Shown here piece by piece: positions 1-11,300 of a stretch of DNA of 32,084 nucleotides (position 1 is the first letter of the stretch; each line of letters opens with the position of its first letter). The stretch is from Parachlorella kessleri. Its lineage: Eukaryota > Chlorophyta > Trebouxiophyceae > Chlorellales > Chlorellaceae. A program made the position numbers and the translations under genes. A model generated the notes under the pieces. The model had not been told where the DNA came from. It saw nothing but the letters and a program-made list of their open reading frames with translations, and ran no database searches. The stretch lies in the NCBI GenBank assembly GCA_001598975.1, contig BBXU01000251.1:1-32084 (forward strand), given 5' to 3'.

Positions 1-159
1 CGATTTACACAGTGACTAGGCTGCCACGTGTCACCAGATGCAGCAGAACAGCTGACCACGTGCCCATCTTCTATGGCGTTAGGTTGATTATGCTAAAGCC
101 CCTGGTTGGGAGGCATGATGCTGACAGTCACTCCTCTTTCATGAACAACTATGCGCCAG

Positions 160-3100
160 GCAACCTGTACCGTCCCAACGTGGTTCGAGTGGGGTCGGAG
201 CAGGTGTCCCCCGCTGTGCGGGAGCGGTGGGTGGGGCAGATGGTGGACGCGTATGAGGCCATGGAGCAGGGGACCTGGCAGCACAGGTGGGCCCGAGATT
301 TCTCCAATTCGTATCTGGCAGCACAGGGGGTCCTGAGATTTCTTCATATTGTGGCAGATGGTGGACGCGTACGAGGCCATGGAGCAGGGAACCTGGCAGC
401 ACAGGTGGGACAGAATCTTTGGGGTACCTGGCAGCAGCACAGGTGGGCTGGAGGTTTGTACCACCCTGGAAGCACAGGTGGGGCCCAGATGGCTTCATAC
501 ATTGGCAGCACAGGGCGGTCAAAGTTCTTGATTGCAAGCTTGACAGCACACATGGCTGCAGCATGTCCCGCCAACCGAGCAGCACAGTGACCGGATGTTG
601 GGGTCGAGGCTCCAGGAATATGCAGGGCCCATGGTCCGTGCTGGGATCTCTTCTTGGAGCAACTGCTTGTGAACTCCTAATGCTTTCCATCGCCATGTAT
701 GTGGGTATGCGCCTGCCGAAGCACTCAGCAGCACTGGAGTAATGAGAAACATGCAACAGGTCTCGCCACTCCATGGAACCAAGGAGCAGACTTGCACCTT
801 CAACCCACCATTTGACTGGCATCTTAGTGTCCCTCAAGCACTCCTCCCTCGCGAGAACAGTGTAAGTAGTGAGTGGGAGGACTGTCAAACCCCCTGTGCA
901 GGTATGGTGAGCTGAACCACAAAATCGCGCACTGCCAACGTGAGATCGATGCCTTAGAGTTAAGCCTACCTCGGGTCAGCTCTGAACAGCAGCAGATCGA
1001 GCTTGCAAAGGTGGGTTGAGGGGATAAGTTCTCCCTTTGCATTAAGACTAGCTGGGCCAGCATCTTTGCTTCAAGAGCCGTTAGCCAGTTACACCTGGCA
1101 CACCAATTTCTCTAGCGCGTTCCTATTGTTGCAGGCCTCGGCAAAGAGGCAGTAGCTGCGTCTGGCAGCTGGACCAGATAATTCACTGAGTGGTGCATGG
1201 AATGATACAACTCCTGATTACCCTATCCCTCCTTCTGTTGCTGCAGCGCCTGGTGAAGCGCCACCAGCAGCGCGTATTGCTGCAATGGGCGGGAGCTGGA
1301 TCAAATACTTCACTGGCTGGTTTATGGAATTGGTCAACTCCTGATTTCCCCCCCTGTGTTGCTGCAGCGCCTGGTGGAGCGGCACCAGCCGCAGTACCGC
1401 TGCATTGGGCGGGAGCTGGATCAGATACTTCACTGGCAGCTGGAACAGATACTTCTGATACCTCCCTACCCTGTTGCCGCAGCGCCTGGTGGAGCGGCAC
1501 CAGCAGCAGTACCGCTACGGGCGGGAGCTGGACAGGCTAGAGATGGCGAGGGACGTTGTGTGGGGGCAACGAGAGGAGTGGCGGCTGCGGGAGGTGAGCT
1601 GGGTAGACACATAACCACAGGTGTGGGCTGACACGTAACCACAGGTGTGGGCAGAGGGTGCCTTCTATGGCGGACGGGGGCGTGTTTTGGGCCAGAGAGG
1701 GGACTAGCAGTAGGTGAGGTGCGGACTAGACGTAGTGTCATCCTGACGAGGAAGTTGACTACGAGGAGGGAGCGGGCATTTGGTACTCGCCATAGCGGGG
1801 CATGGAGGACCCCTAGGGAGATAGGGGGTTGCGTGGAGCCTGGGCACAAGGGCTGGATGTTCAACTTCTGGAGGCTGCGGGCTGTATGAGGGGAGCGCAG
1901 AGGCGGGTGGTTGTGGCGGAATGAGCTGCGCATTGTTGGCACCTTAATGATTTTGAAAAGTGCAGTGTGCTGGGGTTGAGAGGCGGCAGGCAGGAACCGC
2001 TGATAGCAAGAAAGCTTCACTGTGATCGCCCCTACCGGGGGTGCAACGCTTGACATGAGCACGCTGAGCAGGTCCAGGATATGGTGCACGAAATGCAAGA
2101 GCTATGCACGGGCCTTGCTCACTCTCTGCCTGGACCCCGGACCGGCTGAGAACCAAAGCTCCCTTGATAGATTTGGTCAGCATTGCCCTTCTAAGACCCA
2201 AAGCTTGGGTGGTTCGGTCCTTGTGAAGGCTCGGCGCAACATCGAGGCCTCTTTCCTGACGGAAGCCGAGATGGTGTTTACTACGCTCAGCAGCACCGGG
2301 CGCCAGGCATTCCAGCAGGCGGCACAGAAGGTGCCCTTCAAGACAGGTGGGCCACCCAGTTGGATAAAATAATCGGGCTGGCTGGAAGGGAAGGGGGAAA
2401 AAGCCAGGCTTTCCAGCAGGCGGCACAGAGGGTTCCCTGGAAGACAGGTGGGCCACGCAGGCGAACAGAGTAAGTGCATTGGGATGAGATGCGAGGTGGC
2501 TGGATGACAGAAAGAGAGCCCTGGAAGGGCGCTGGCACAGCAGCCCATGCAAAGCGCGTGGACGTCTGTCTACCATGTTTGCGTCCACTGAGCAACCCGC
2601 CTCAGGACAGCTTTGAGCCCAGCTGTCATGAAGAAAAGGGATGCGGGGCTAATATCATGGCTAGTATTATGTGGCTTGTTATTACCTTTAGGGCCACCCT
2701 ATACTACGTTACAAGGAAAGGTTCGCTGCTGTTACCTACCTGCATGCAAAAGCCAGCCGCTCCAGCATTCACACCTGCTGACAGCGCCTCTCAAACTAGG
2801 TTGAATCTCAACTCCTACATGGAACAGCAGTCAGTGTGTCCTCCGCGTGCAGTGCTGATTGACGAGGCGGGTCAGGCTACGGAGGTGGCCTCTCTCCAGC
2901 CGCTCATGCATGGAGCACAGAGGTAGGTCCGGGCATCAGATGCCTGAAGTGCACGGCGGTGGGTATCTACAGAACCACGAGCATCCCTCCAGCCGCTCAT
3001 GCATGGAGCGCAGAGGTAGGTCCGGGCATCAGATGCCTGAAGTGCACGATGGGTATCTACAGAACCATGAGCATCCCTCCAGGCGCTCATGCGCGGGCCG

Positions 3101-6100
3101 CATAGGTAGGACTTTATTGACTTGGGGTTATTTACTCCCCGCGCAGTAGATTGGGTGTGTCGTTCCTCATAGAACAACCCTCACATGTGACTATTTGGCA
3201 CTGATGGCAAGCTGGAAATGTTTGGCAACACCCCCTCCCCCCACTCTGACATCTTGCCACTATCCTCAGTGCTCTTGTTGGCGAGGCCGCCTTGGGGCCA
3301 GCCCACCCTTAACCACCGTGGTCTGTACAATGACCACGCCTCTGCGGGGTTGTCATGGGGACCCACCCCCGCTCAGCAGCTGCTCCCCATGGCAACCATT
3401 CTAAGTCCCATAGCCAAGGCAGCAGCCACGGCAGGAATTCACGCTGTCCCTGCTACGTCTTGCAGGGTCGTCATGGTGGGCCCCACTAAGCAGCTTCCCG
3501 CCACCCTGCTCAGTGCCGTGTCAAGGCAGCCGCCAAGGGGGGCTCAGGTGCTTATCAAACCACGGTCGCTTTTTGCAGGGTCGTCATGGTGGGTGACCCG
3601 CAGCAGCTTCCCGCCACCATCCTGAGCGCTCTTGCCAAGGAGGCTGCCATGGAGCGCTCCCTGTTTGAGCGCCTGCAGCGGCAGGGCTGCCCCGTCAAGA
3701 TGCTCAGCGTCCAGTATCGGATGCACCCGGAGATCCGGCAGGTGATGCAGCAGTTGTTCATGGTTTGCGGGCTTGTCTGTGATTTCACCCGCTTAATGAA
3801 CTGGATTTGATGCCCCGGGTCTGTGGTTCCAAGGGATTTGTGCTCATGCCTCCCCTGGTCGCTTGCTTCCCTGCCCGCCTTCCAACCTTGAAAGTCTTGC
3901 TGAGGTCTGTGTGAGTGTCTGGTGTGGTCTGTTGCCACCCCTTCCCCGCTTGTTTCTCTTACTAAGGCATGGCAGCAGGCTTTGGGATGCCTTTTCCAAC
4001 TGCCAACCTCTCCCGCCTACAGTTGTCAGGACGGCTGCAGGCAATGTGAACAATGGGGAGATGACTGTAAACCTGCCGTGCTGCATGCAATCCTTGCACC
4101 CGTTGTTAGACCCCACCCTCTTGCTGTCCTTGCAGTTTCCCTCCGAGCACTTCTATGGGGGCAGGCTGCTGGATGCCCCTTCCATCACCAGCCAGCCCGA
4201 TGAAGCCTTCTATGAGCATGCTGTGCTCAAGCCCTACGTTTTCTTTGACGTCGCCAGGGGCCAGGAGCAGCGGCGGCTGGGGGGCGGGTCTGTAAGCAAT
4301 AAGGTGGGTGGTGCTTTGGTGGGTGAATGCGTGGAGGGGCTGCAGTATTGAGTTCTGGGACGCTGCATCGGTGCACAATGCCCTTGCTGTCATTTTTGTG
4401 GCAGCAGGCGGGACCATGTGTCGACCCGCTGCAGTGCAGTGCAGCGCAGCTGCCCCCTGTGGGCAGGTTCAGTGAAGTTGTGAAATATGCGATATAGGCC
4501 CACGGGACTGGTGCAGGAGTTGCACTTGTTGGAAGCCCCATGCTTGCCCACAGCATGTTGGTGCCAGCGTGTCACCTGCGGCAGGGTTGGTGCGAACCGA
4601 GCAGCCGCCACCTGACCGTGCTGGGTGCAAGGCATGCTCTGGTGCCTGATCTCCAAGATTTTCTTGGTTTTTTCATGGGCAGGCCGAGGCGGAGCTCGCC
4701 GCCTGCCTCTTCTACGAGTTGCGCTCCTTCCTGGTCAGCCTGGCCCAGCAGGACCCCTCAAAAGTGCCCAGGCCGGTCACGGTGGGGGTGATCACTCCCT
4801 ACCGGGAGCAGCGCAAGCTGCTGCACGACACGTTTGTGAGGATCTGCGGCAAGCAGGCGGCTGCGGAGGTGGGGGCCGTCGTCCTTGTGTCTGCCAGCCA
4901 CTGCCACCCTTGCAAAGCTTGCTAAGGGTTCGTCCCATGGGGTGTGAAAGCGCATGCGAGTGTCCGCTGCTGGAGGGAGATTGCCATCCTGCTGCTCTCT
5001 GAAGGGAGGCAAGCCCCGTTTGTGCGAGTGCTGCGCTCGGGAGGGATTGGTGTGAACTTAGGGAGGATTGCTTGTTCATGAGCAGATCACAGGGTCGAGG
5101 AGGGGAGCATAATACGGCCCCGGGCACTGTGAAGCGGGCCTCGTGCACATGTCACGGGCACACTGCGATCTCTGGACGGGGGGAGCGTAGCGTACAGGCC
5201 CCGAGGTCTCAAGTGTCTAGTAGTCTAGCCTGGCCTTGCAGCTTCCTGCCACCCTTGCGGGTCAATCACAATTTTTTCGCGCCTTCAAGTGCAATCCCAA
5301 CCAGGCTCTTACTGCGCACGCAGTCACTACCGTTACATTATGTCCCCAGTATGCAAGCATCCCAGTGTTGGGCATGCAGGTGTTCATTGAGACGGTGGAC
5401 TCTTTCCAGGGCAAGCAGCTGGATGTGGTCATCCTCTCATGCGTCAGGGCAGGCTCCGGTGGGGGCCTGGGCTTCGTGACAGACATCAGGTGCGCTGTGC
5501 TCTGGCGGGGAATGTACTGAATTTATAGAAACATCTAAAGAACGCTCCTCTTGCACAGACACCATGGTGCCTGTGAACCACTACGGCTCATCACTCCACC
5601 TACATTAGCTGCCGCCGGATGCTGCTGTGGTATGTCTTTGATCAGCGTCCTCATGTGGTTAATGTTCTATTGATTGTTTTGTTAGCCCTCCCCTGCCCCT
5701 TGCGGCCCCCCACGCCTGGTCCTTGCCTATAGTTTGCTGGGGCTCTTTTGCTTAAGCTTTTTTCCTCCTCTGTGCAACTCAACCCTGTCAGGCACATGGT
5801 GCTCAGCTGGTTGCTGTCGAGTTTCCATGGTGTCTGGCGGCATGCTCGCAGGCGCATGAATGTTGCTATTACTCGAGCAAAGCGTGCGCTGTGGGTGCTT
5901 GGTAGCATCTCCAGCCTCCGAGCCAACCCCGAGTGGGCAGCGCTGATAGGGTGCGCGGCTGCATGCTGTTACAGCAGAGAATCGCAAGCCCTCACCCCAC
6001 TTTGCATGATTTGCTACTGCTCATGATAAAGGACAAACGGATAACTGACTGGGAATGAGTGTCGTGGGCTTGCGGCTCATGAGTTCTTGCACACCAAGTA

Positions 6101-7986
6101 TTTTTGCTTTGCTGAAGCCTCTGCATGTTTGACCGTCGGTCTTTCGACGGGCTCGCCTGCAGCAGGTGTATCATACTAGCCCCCTAGCACGTAACTCCTT
6201 TTGTGCTTTGGATCCCCCAGCGTGTGGCCCGACTTGGGTGGTATTGCTTTAGTAGCCGGGTGCTGGTTTCAAGGTGGCTGAATTTTGCTCCCGCAGTGAC
6301 GCTGAGCAGCGGGGAGTCGTTATAGGGGAGGCCGATGCCCGGGAGCTCTTCCCTGATCAAGAGCACTGGGCAAAGGCGGACGCCCAAGCCAGTGAGGCCC
6401 AGCAGGCAAAGCAGGCTTCCGGCGACCGGGAGGCAGCGCAGCAGGCGCAGCACCAGCAGCACAAGCAGCAGGGGCAGCAAGCGCCCAAAGTTGTGGGTGC
6501 TACCGCGAGCCACCCCCAGCAGCAGGGGCAGGCTGTTGCAGAGCAGGCCCAGGCCGAAGGAGGAGCAGCAGCAACGATAAATGCCAGCAGCATGGCAGCA
6601 GGCCAGCCAGTGCTGCAGTTGAGCCAGCCAGCAGGGGCTGCTGACGGGGCGGCAGCAGCGGCAGGTGCTCTCGCTGCCCCCCCAGATCCACGCAGGCAGC
6701 CCACTCCCCCACCTGGCACGCCTCTGCCTCTGGGTGGCAACACCCTGGCTCACACAGCACACCCAGGAGCAGGCAGCAGCGCGCTGCTACCCACTGACTT
6801 ACGATCAGCCACGCCGCCGGTCGGGGCTGATGTAGCGCAGCAGCTGCAGCAGCTTGTGCATCAGGGGGTGCTGGTGCCTCCGTCGCTAGGCGTGTCCCAG
6901 GCAGCTGGGCAGACCTTCCACGCCGGCCAAGGAGCTTCCTTTCAGGCGGAGCCTTATTATGGTGGTCTGCCAGCAGCGGTGGGGCCAGCAGCGCCACCTG
7001 CTGGAGTGCAGCAGCCTCAAGCATTACCGCCGCACGCACTGCAGCAGCTGCTAGCCCAGCAGCAGCAGCAGCAGCAATGCATGCAGATATCAGTACAATC
7101 ACAGCAGGCACAGCAGGCTCCTCAGCACCCCTTGCACCTCACCGTACCGCCACACGAACCACTGCCACCCGGCTTTGGCGGCGCAACACCACCGCAGCAG
7201 CAGCAGCAGCAGCAGCAGCAAGCAGCCGCCCAGCAGCCAGGAGGGTTGTACCACCCACAGCCTCAACACTTGGTGCCCGCAGGGCCCGAGGGACCTCCCG
7301 GCTTCATGCAGCACAGCCAAGCAGCGGCAGGCGGTGCCCCACTCCAGCCCCTGCAACCCCAACACCGAACGGCGCAAGGTGCAGGGCAGGTGCTGCACGG
7401 AGGAGGGCCACACGGCATCTTCCCAGACCACGAGGGCCAGCGGCAGACCTCTTACCAGCAGCAACAGCAGCACCTGCTGCAGCAGCAGCAAGCACGGCAG
7501 GCACAGCAAGTTCACGCACGCCGGGTGCACCACCAAGTGCCCCAGGGCTTGCCGCCTGGCTTTGAGGGAGGAGAACCGAAGCAGCAATCTGTGCAGCCGT
7601 TGGGTCAGCCAGGTCTGGTGGGCGCTGCAGCTGTTGCCACACAGGCGCTGCAGCAGACTGCGACCTTGCCGCCGCACCTGCAGCATGCAGAGCAGCGGGG
7701 TGTGCAGCAGGTGCAGCCCCAGCAGCAGCAGCAGCCAAATCAGGCACCGCATGCGCATGGGGGGGACGGAGGCAGGGCTGGCAGAGGGCGGGGCAGGGGC
7801 AGGACACCGGGAGGAGCGGGGAGGCAGGATGGGCGGGGCAGAGGTCGAGGTCGCAGTAGGGGCAGGGGCTGCGGCAGGCACACGTCGGTAGGAGCAGGGG
7901 ACGAGTTCTTAGTGGGCTACAGTGAGAAGAGTGCTGTGAATGACGGGGCCTCCTCCAAATTTCCGGCGCTGCCTACAAGGCGATGA
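160..7986 (+). CDS. SEN1/MAA3-like SF1 RNA/DNA helicase, 5'-truncated by window edge
   Basis: Likely ATP-dependent nuclear RNA/RNA-DNA helicase of the Sen1/IGHMBP2/Upf1 group. Exons read: 160-286, 902-1010, 1483-1593, 2229-2330, 2831-2922, 3579-3741, 4136-4303, 4683-4868, 5380-5489, 5852-5950, 6297-7986. All join in phase, giving 985 residues plus stop. Seen motifs: VVRVGS (first exon); a charged helical insert (902-1593); TEAEMVFTTLSSTG; motif II LIDEAGQATE; motif III VGDPQQLPAT; QYRMHPEIR; VITPYREQRK; ETVDSFQGKQLDVVILSCVR; and motif VI RMNVAITRAKRALWVLGS. This order matches Arabidopsis MAA3-type helicases. The Walker A exon is absent, so the N-terminus lies left of the window. Motif II is DEAG where DEAA or DEAC is more usual. 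Exon ends at 160, 2330 and 2831 are the least certain. Five introns carry tandem copies of the adjoining exon edge. Confidence 0.92.
237..480 (+). repeat. Reiterated exon 3' end and splice donor after helicase exon 160-286
   Basis: The exon end and donor (237-293) recur almost unchanged at about 354-411 with two or three substitutions. The core GCAGCACAGGTGGG around the donor recurs again near 308 (donor lost), 430 and 470. Several copies keep AG|GTGGG and could compete as 5' splice sites. Confidence 0.85.
1185..1560 (+). repeat. Three tandem copies (about 115-121 bp) of a 3' splice site plus exon start
   Basis: Copies begin their exon-like part at 1247, 1368 and 1483, each preceded by a pyrimidine tract and GCAG. 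The last is taken as the real exon because it continues in frame to a donor at 1594. Copy 1 is frameshifted after HQQR. Copy 2 stays open (RLVERHQPQYRCIGREL). Confidence 0.88.
2305..2460 (+). repeat. Direct duplication (about 91 bp apart) of helicase exon end and donor region
   Basis: The segment with TTCCAGCAGGCGGCACAGA and, further on, GACAGGTGGGCCAC is present at about 2309-2356 and again at about 2400-2457. The second copy lies in the intron and has lost the first candidate donor (AAGGTG to AGGGTT) while keeping ACAG|GTGGGC. Confidence 0.8.
2889..3110 (+). repeat. Three tandem copies (93 and 90 bp) of exon end plus GTAGG donor after the DEAG exon
   Basis: The block starting TCCAGCCGCTCATGCATGGA occurs at 2895, 2988 and (diverged) 3078. 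Each copy is followed about 28 bp later by AG|GTAGG. The first copy is the real exon end after motif II; the others lie in the intron. The second copy is nearly identical over its whole length, including the intron part. Confidence 0.9.
3340..3650 (+). repeat. Three tandem copies (118 and 113 bp) of the acceptor and start of the motif III exon
   Basis: Exon-start equivalents lie at about 3348, 3466 and 3579 (real). Copy 1 has TGCGG where the acceptor AG should be. Copy 2 keeps TTGCAG and an open frame reading VVMVGPTKQLPATLLSA, so the GDP of helicase motif III becomes GPT. Copy 3 has VVMVGDPQQLPATILSA and continues to the conserved QYRMHPEIR. Confidence 0.9.
6380..7900 (+). other. Low-complexity Gln/Pro/Ala-rich tail of the helicase with PPGF and Gly-Arg motifs
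   Basis: One uninterrupted last exon encodes a probably disordered tail. It has poly-Gln runs of about 8 and 9 residues (near 7054 and 7193), many Ala/Gln stretches from CAG/GCA codons, three PPGF motifs (about 7165, 7295 and 7552) and a Gly-Arg-rich block (about 7780-7880) ending in FPALPTRR. PPG followed by a hydrophobic residue is the known ligand type of GYF domains. Gly-Arg blocks are typical RNA-binding segments. The tail is coding because the frame continues from motif VI across an in-phase junction (GG|T, Gly-Asp) and stays open for about 1.7 kb. Confidence 0.85.
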
Positions 7987-8033
7987 TGATAAGCTCAACG
8001 TTGTGGGCCCTGTATGAGGGACTGGTGCAGCTG

Positions 8034-8038
8034 TGTAA
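8034..8038 (+). terminator. Polyadenylation signal TGTAA, helicase gene
   Basis: TGTAA, the green-algal poly(A) signal, lies 48 bases after the helicase stop, implying a very short 3'UTR. It is the only copy noticed before the next gene. Confidence 0.6.
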
Positions 8039-8364
8039 ATGGTCAGGAGCTAGGGGGCCGACTGGGCGCTAGGCAACCAGCTGTCAACATAAAACAAAGG
8101 CAGGGTTTGGGCCCTTGAAGCTAAACCCATATATGCGTCATAACTGGATGATGACCCAACTAGAAATGGAATGCAAGCGACAACAGTGCCCCAGTTCAGC
8201 TGAAAAAGGTGGCAAACTGTGGCTAGCTTGCTTTGCTGTCAGCCTCCAGGTCAGGTTCCAAGCGGCTGCTGCGTTGCAAACCGTAGCCCTTTTTCTTAAC
8301 GGTCAACGGTCACTTTGAAGCAGTAAAACTTTGACTAAAGCACTACACAACGGTGAAAGGCACA
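8039..8364. other. Intergenic stretch and presumed promoter/5'UTR of the hydrolase gene
   Basis: No convincing exon was seen. A TATA-like CATATATG lies near 8129, about 235 bases upstream of the hydrolase ATG. The rest shows no recognisable element. Confidence 0.35.
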
Positions 8365-11300
8365 ATGCTTTCTGCTTGGTCGGCGTATGTCGGTACCTAT
8401 AGCCATCGCGTCCATGCCTCAAACACCAGCCACAACCGTCCAAGGAGGGTCCGACAGACCCGTAGTGGATATATGTGCGTGACAGCTTACTCCAAGGTAA
8501 GGTCCCAGGTTGGGCGGCCAGCCTTCCGCCCTCAGTTACAGCACCTAAAATTGGCATGCGCCACTCAAGCGATCTAGCCAGCCTGCATCTGGGGATCCTT
8601 CAATTTCGATTTCCTGCAACCTTTAGCCAGAGTGTGTCCTGCTTTCTGCCACTCCCCTCAGATCATTTTTTGCCACCACGCCCGGTATGATTTTTATACA
8701 CACAGCCTCACCAGCTGCAAGCCCCGCCCACTGCAAGCTCCCCCTCCTACACTGCTCACTGACGCAGCCCGCTCCTCCCCCGCCCTGCTTTGTCACGCTG
8801 CGCTCCTTGTCTTCTGTTTCCACAGGAGGAAGATGCGTCAGTGCCCGACCAGGTGCAGGAGGCGCTCAGACGGGCCAGAGAGATTGCCGAGCAAGCCTCA
8901 GAGCTGGCCAACAGTGCGATACTCGCGGGTACAGCCAGCGACGCAGAATTGCGGGCGGCCCAGGCTAATATCAGGGTTGCAGAGACTTCCGCTGAAGAGC
9001 CCAGCCAGGCAAGAGATAGCAGGCCAGGCTTGGCTAGTTGCAAGAGCAACGATGGCGACCCTGGGGCAGGTCTTGGCTAGCTGTGCCGTTCCTGTGCAGT
9101 TTTCCTGGCGTGGATGAGGCCTGGTGTGCAGAGGGTTGCTGTATACTACGTAGCATACCAAGGGAGTGGTGTAGCCATCCCCTGAGGCCTGCCATGGGAC
9201 TGCACTGGCCAGATGGGAAACCGGCCTAGCTGAACGGAGCCCTTGCCACTGACAGACTCTTGACCCACTGACTGACCGCCATACCCTACTCCATGCAAAA
9301 ACACATATGGTAACCAAGATGGGCCCCAGCAGGAGGTCAGCCCACTGAGTGAGGCGTACGAGCACTGCAAGGAGAAGAGTGATGAGGTGCTGAGCGACAT
9401 TGCCAGGCACTGCTACGAGGAGACTGCGGAAGCCGCCGGGGTAGGCCTGTTAGCACACCGGTGCCATGCTCTTGGGGCGCATTGTTGCCTTGTGAAGCAG
9501 GCCGCCATGCCCAGTCTGCCCAAGAGGATGCCCACAGGCCGATTGCTTGCCTTCAGGGGTACCCCGACCCCACAAGAGGGTACTGCACTATGCTCTTCGT
9601 CGTCCCTGCATAGTACCCATGACGCTCTGCTGGCCTTGTGTATATGAGATTGTGGTTGGTGATCGCATGTGGTGTGACTAGCAAGCTGAAGAATCGTTTG
9701 CAGGCAAGCGTGCTTCCCCACCCATGCCCTTGCAGGAGAAGCTGGGTGAAGGGCCCTGGGAAGGCTGACAATGGAGGTGGATTGCTGATGCTACGTGCGC
9801 TGCTCAAGTTCAAGGTGCAGTCACAGAAAGATGCATGCGTAAATGGTGATAGTTGCTTGTGCCTGGGCGCCATTTTGTGTGCATGGGAATGTCTAGACAG
9901 TCATCTGTAAAGCTGCTGAATAGGTTGATCCTGCCCTTGCTTGCTCTACTGCGCTTTCCTGTGCGTTGTGCGCAGCAAACAGTACTCCACTGCTGTCCTT
10001 GCACCTCCTGCTGTTACCCGGATTTGCTTTTTACGGGTTGCTATTGTGCAGCGTACCTTGGCTCTCCTTGCTTGCTTGTGTTAGCATTGCAGCGATAGGG
10101 CCACCGTTGCAAAACTCGATATCTGTAGGCTCTGCTCATTGTGGACCTTTGGCAGTGCTGAGCGTGTGAGGCCTTTCATCGCCCTCTTGGCCACCCGGGA
10201 CTTGCAGTATGTGAGCCATATTTGCTTGCCACACATAAGCAGCCACACTGCAAGTACCGCGGTGTGACTTGGGAATATGCTGTCGGTGTTGATGTTCATA
10301 CATGGTAACTGGTAAGCTACTGAGTCGTATAGAGGCCGCACTGCCGGCGGCAACGACCTCGCTGCACCAAGCTTTACCAAGGCGCGCAAGCGCCCTACCC
10401 GCCCGGTACGTCATCCCATGGAAACACCCCCCCCCTGCGTCACCCCCGCCTGGTGCCGTCATCCTCACCGCGTCTGCCCAAAAAGCCGTCAAGAAGCGTA
10501 GACTCGATCTGGTAAATCATAGTGTTAGGTACGCTATCGCACTACGTTCTTGGATCCCCGATCAGCTAGCGTTGCAGCGGAGGCTGTAGACCATATGGTT
10601 AGCAAGCTGGGCTACCATGTGTTGTGTGTTGTGTTGCATAGCTTTTACCAACGGTGGCAGCGATGCGTCCATTAAACCACACTTGATGGTCTTTCTGCAT
10701 GGCGTGAAGAGCAGCAGCGCCACATACACGGAACTTGCTCAGCAGGCCATCAACAACTATTCATCTGTCACAGGCCAGCCGTGGCAAGCAGTGTTAGTAG
10801 ACCTGCCGGGGTGAGTTGCAACTTCGCCCTGCTGGTTAGACACCCACAAAATGGGCAAAGCAAACCACATCCTGGCTACTGATCGCTTTGTCTTGGCGTC
10901 AGGAGACTTCACATTGGCCCTGTGTGATTGTGCACCGCCGAACATACTCATCCACTAGCTGTGATGCCAAAGAGCGTTGACTGGCACTGTTGTTCGTGGC
11001 ATTCGTGCTTCTGGCTTGATTCCTATACTCGGCATTGCAATGCATTGCTAAATGAAGGCAGCTGGCACCCGCTACAGTGCTGGCTGACCTCTTGTCGCCC
11101 CGTACACTCCAACTGGAGCTTGCTGGCCAAAAACTGCACTCAATGTCTTGTTTGTTGTCCTTCGGTAACTAGGTACAAGGGCATGAACCCAGGGTGCTGA
11201 GTCTCTGCGCTTTCCGTCTGTGGCAGGCACGGCGCCTCATGGCCCCCAGAAGACCCCAACACCGGCGTTTCGCCCAACATAAAGGACATGGTAGAAACTG

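Noticed and set aside
1466..2588. Minus-strand open frames of about 210 residues opposite helicase introns
   Set aside because: They run across plus-strand exons with conserved helicase motifs, are Pro/Ser/Leu-rich without a recognised domain, and include repeat copies.
6500..7881. Long minus-strand open frames opposite the helicase tail
   Set aside because: They are shadows of the GC-rich CAG-repeat exon on the plus strand (poly-Leu/Ala/Cys translations) and have no family motif or splice structure.
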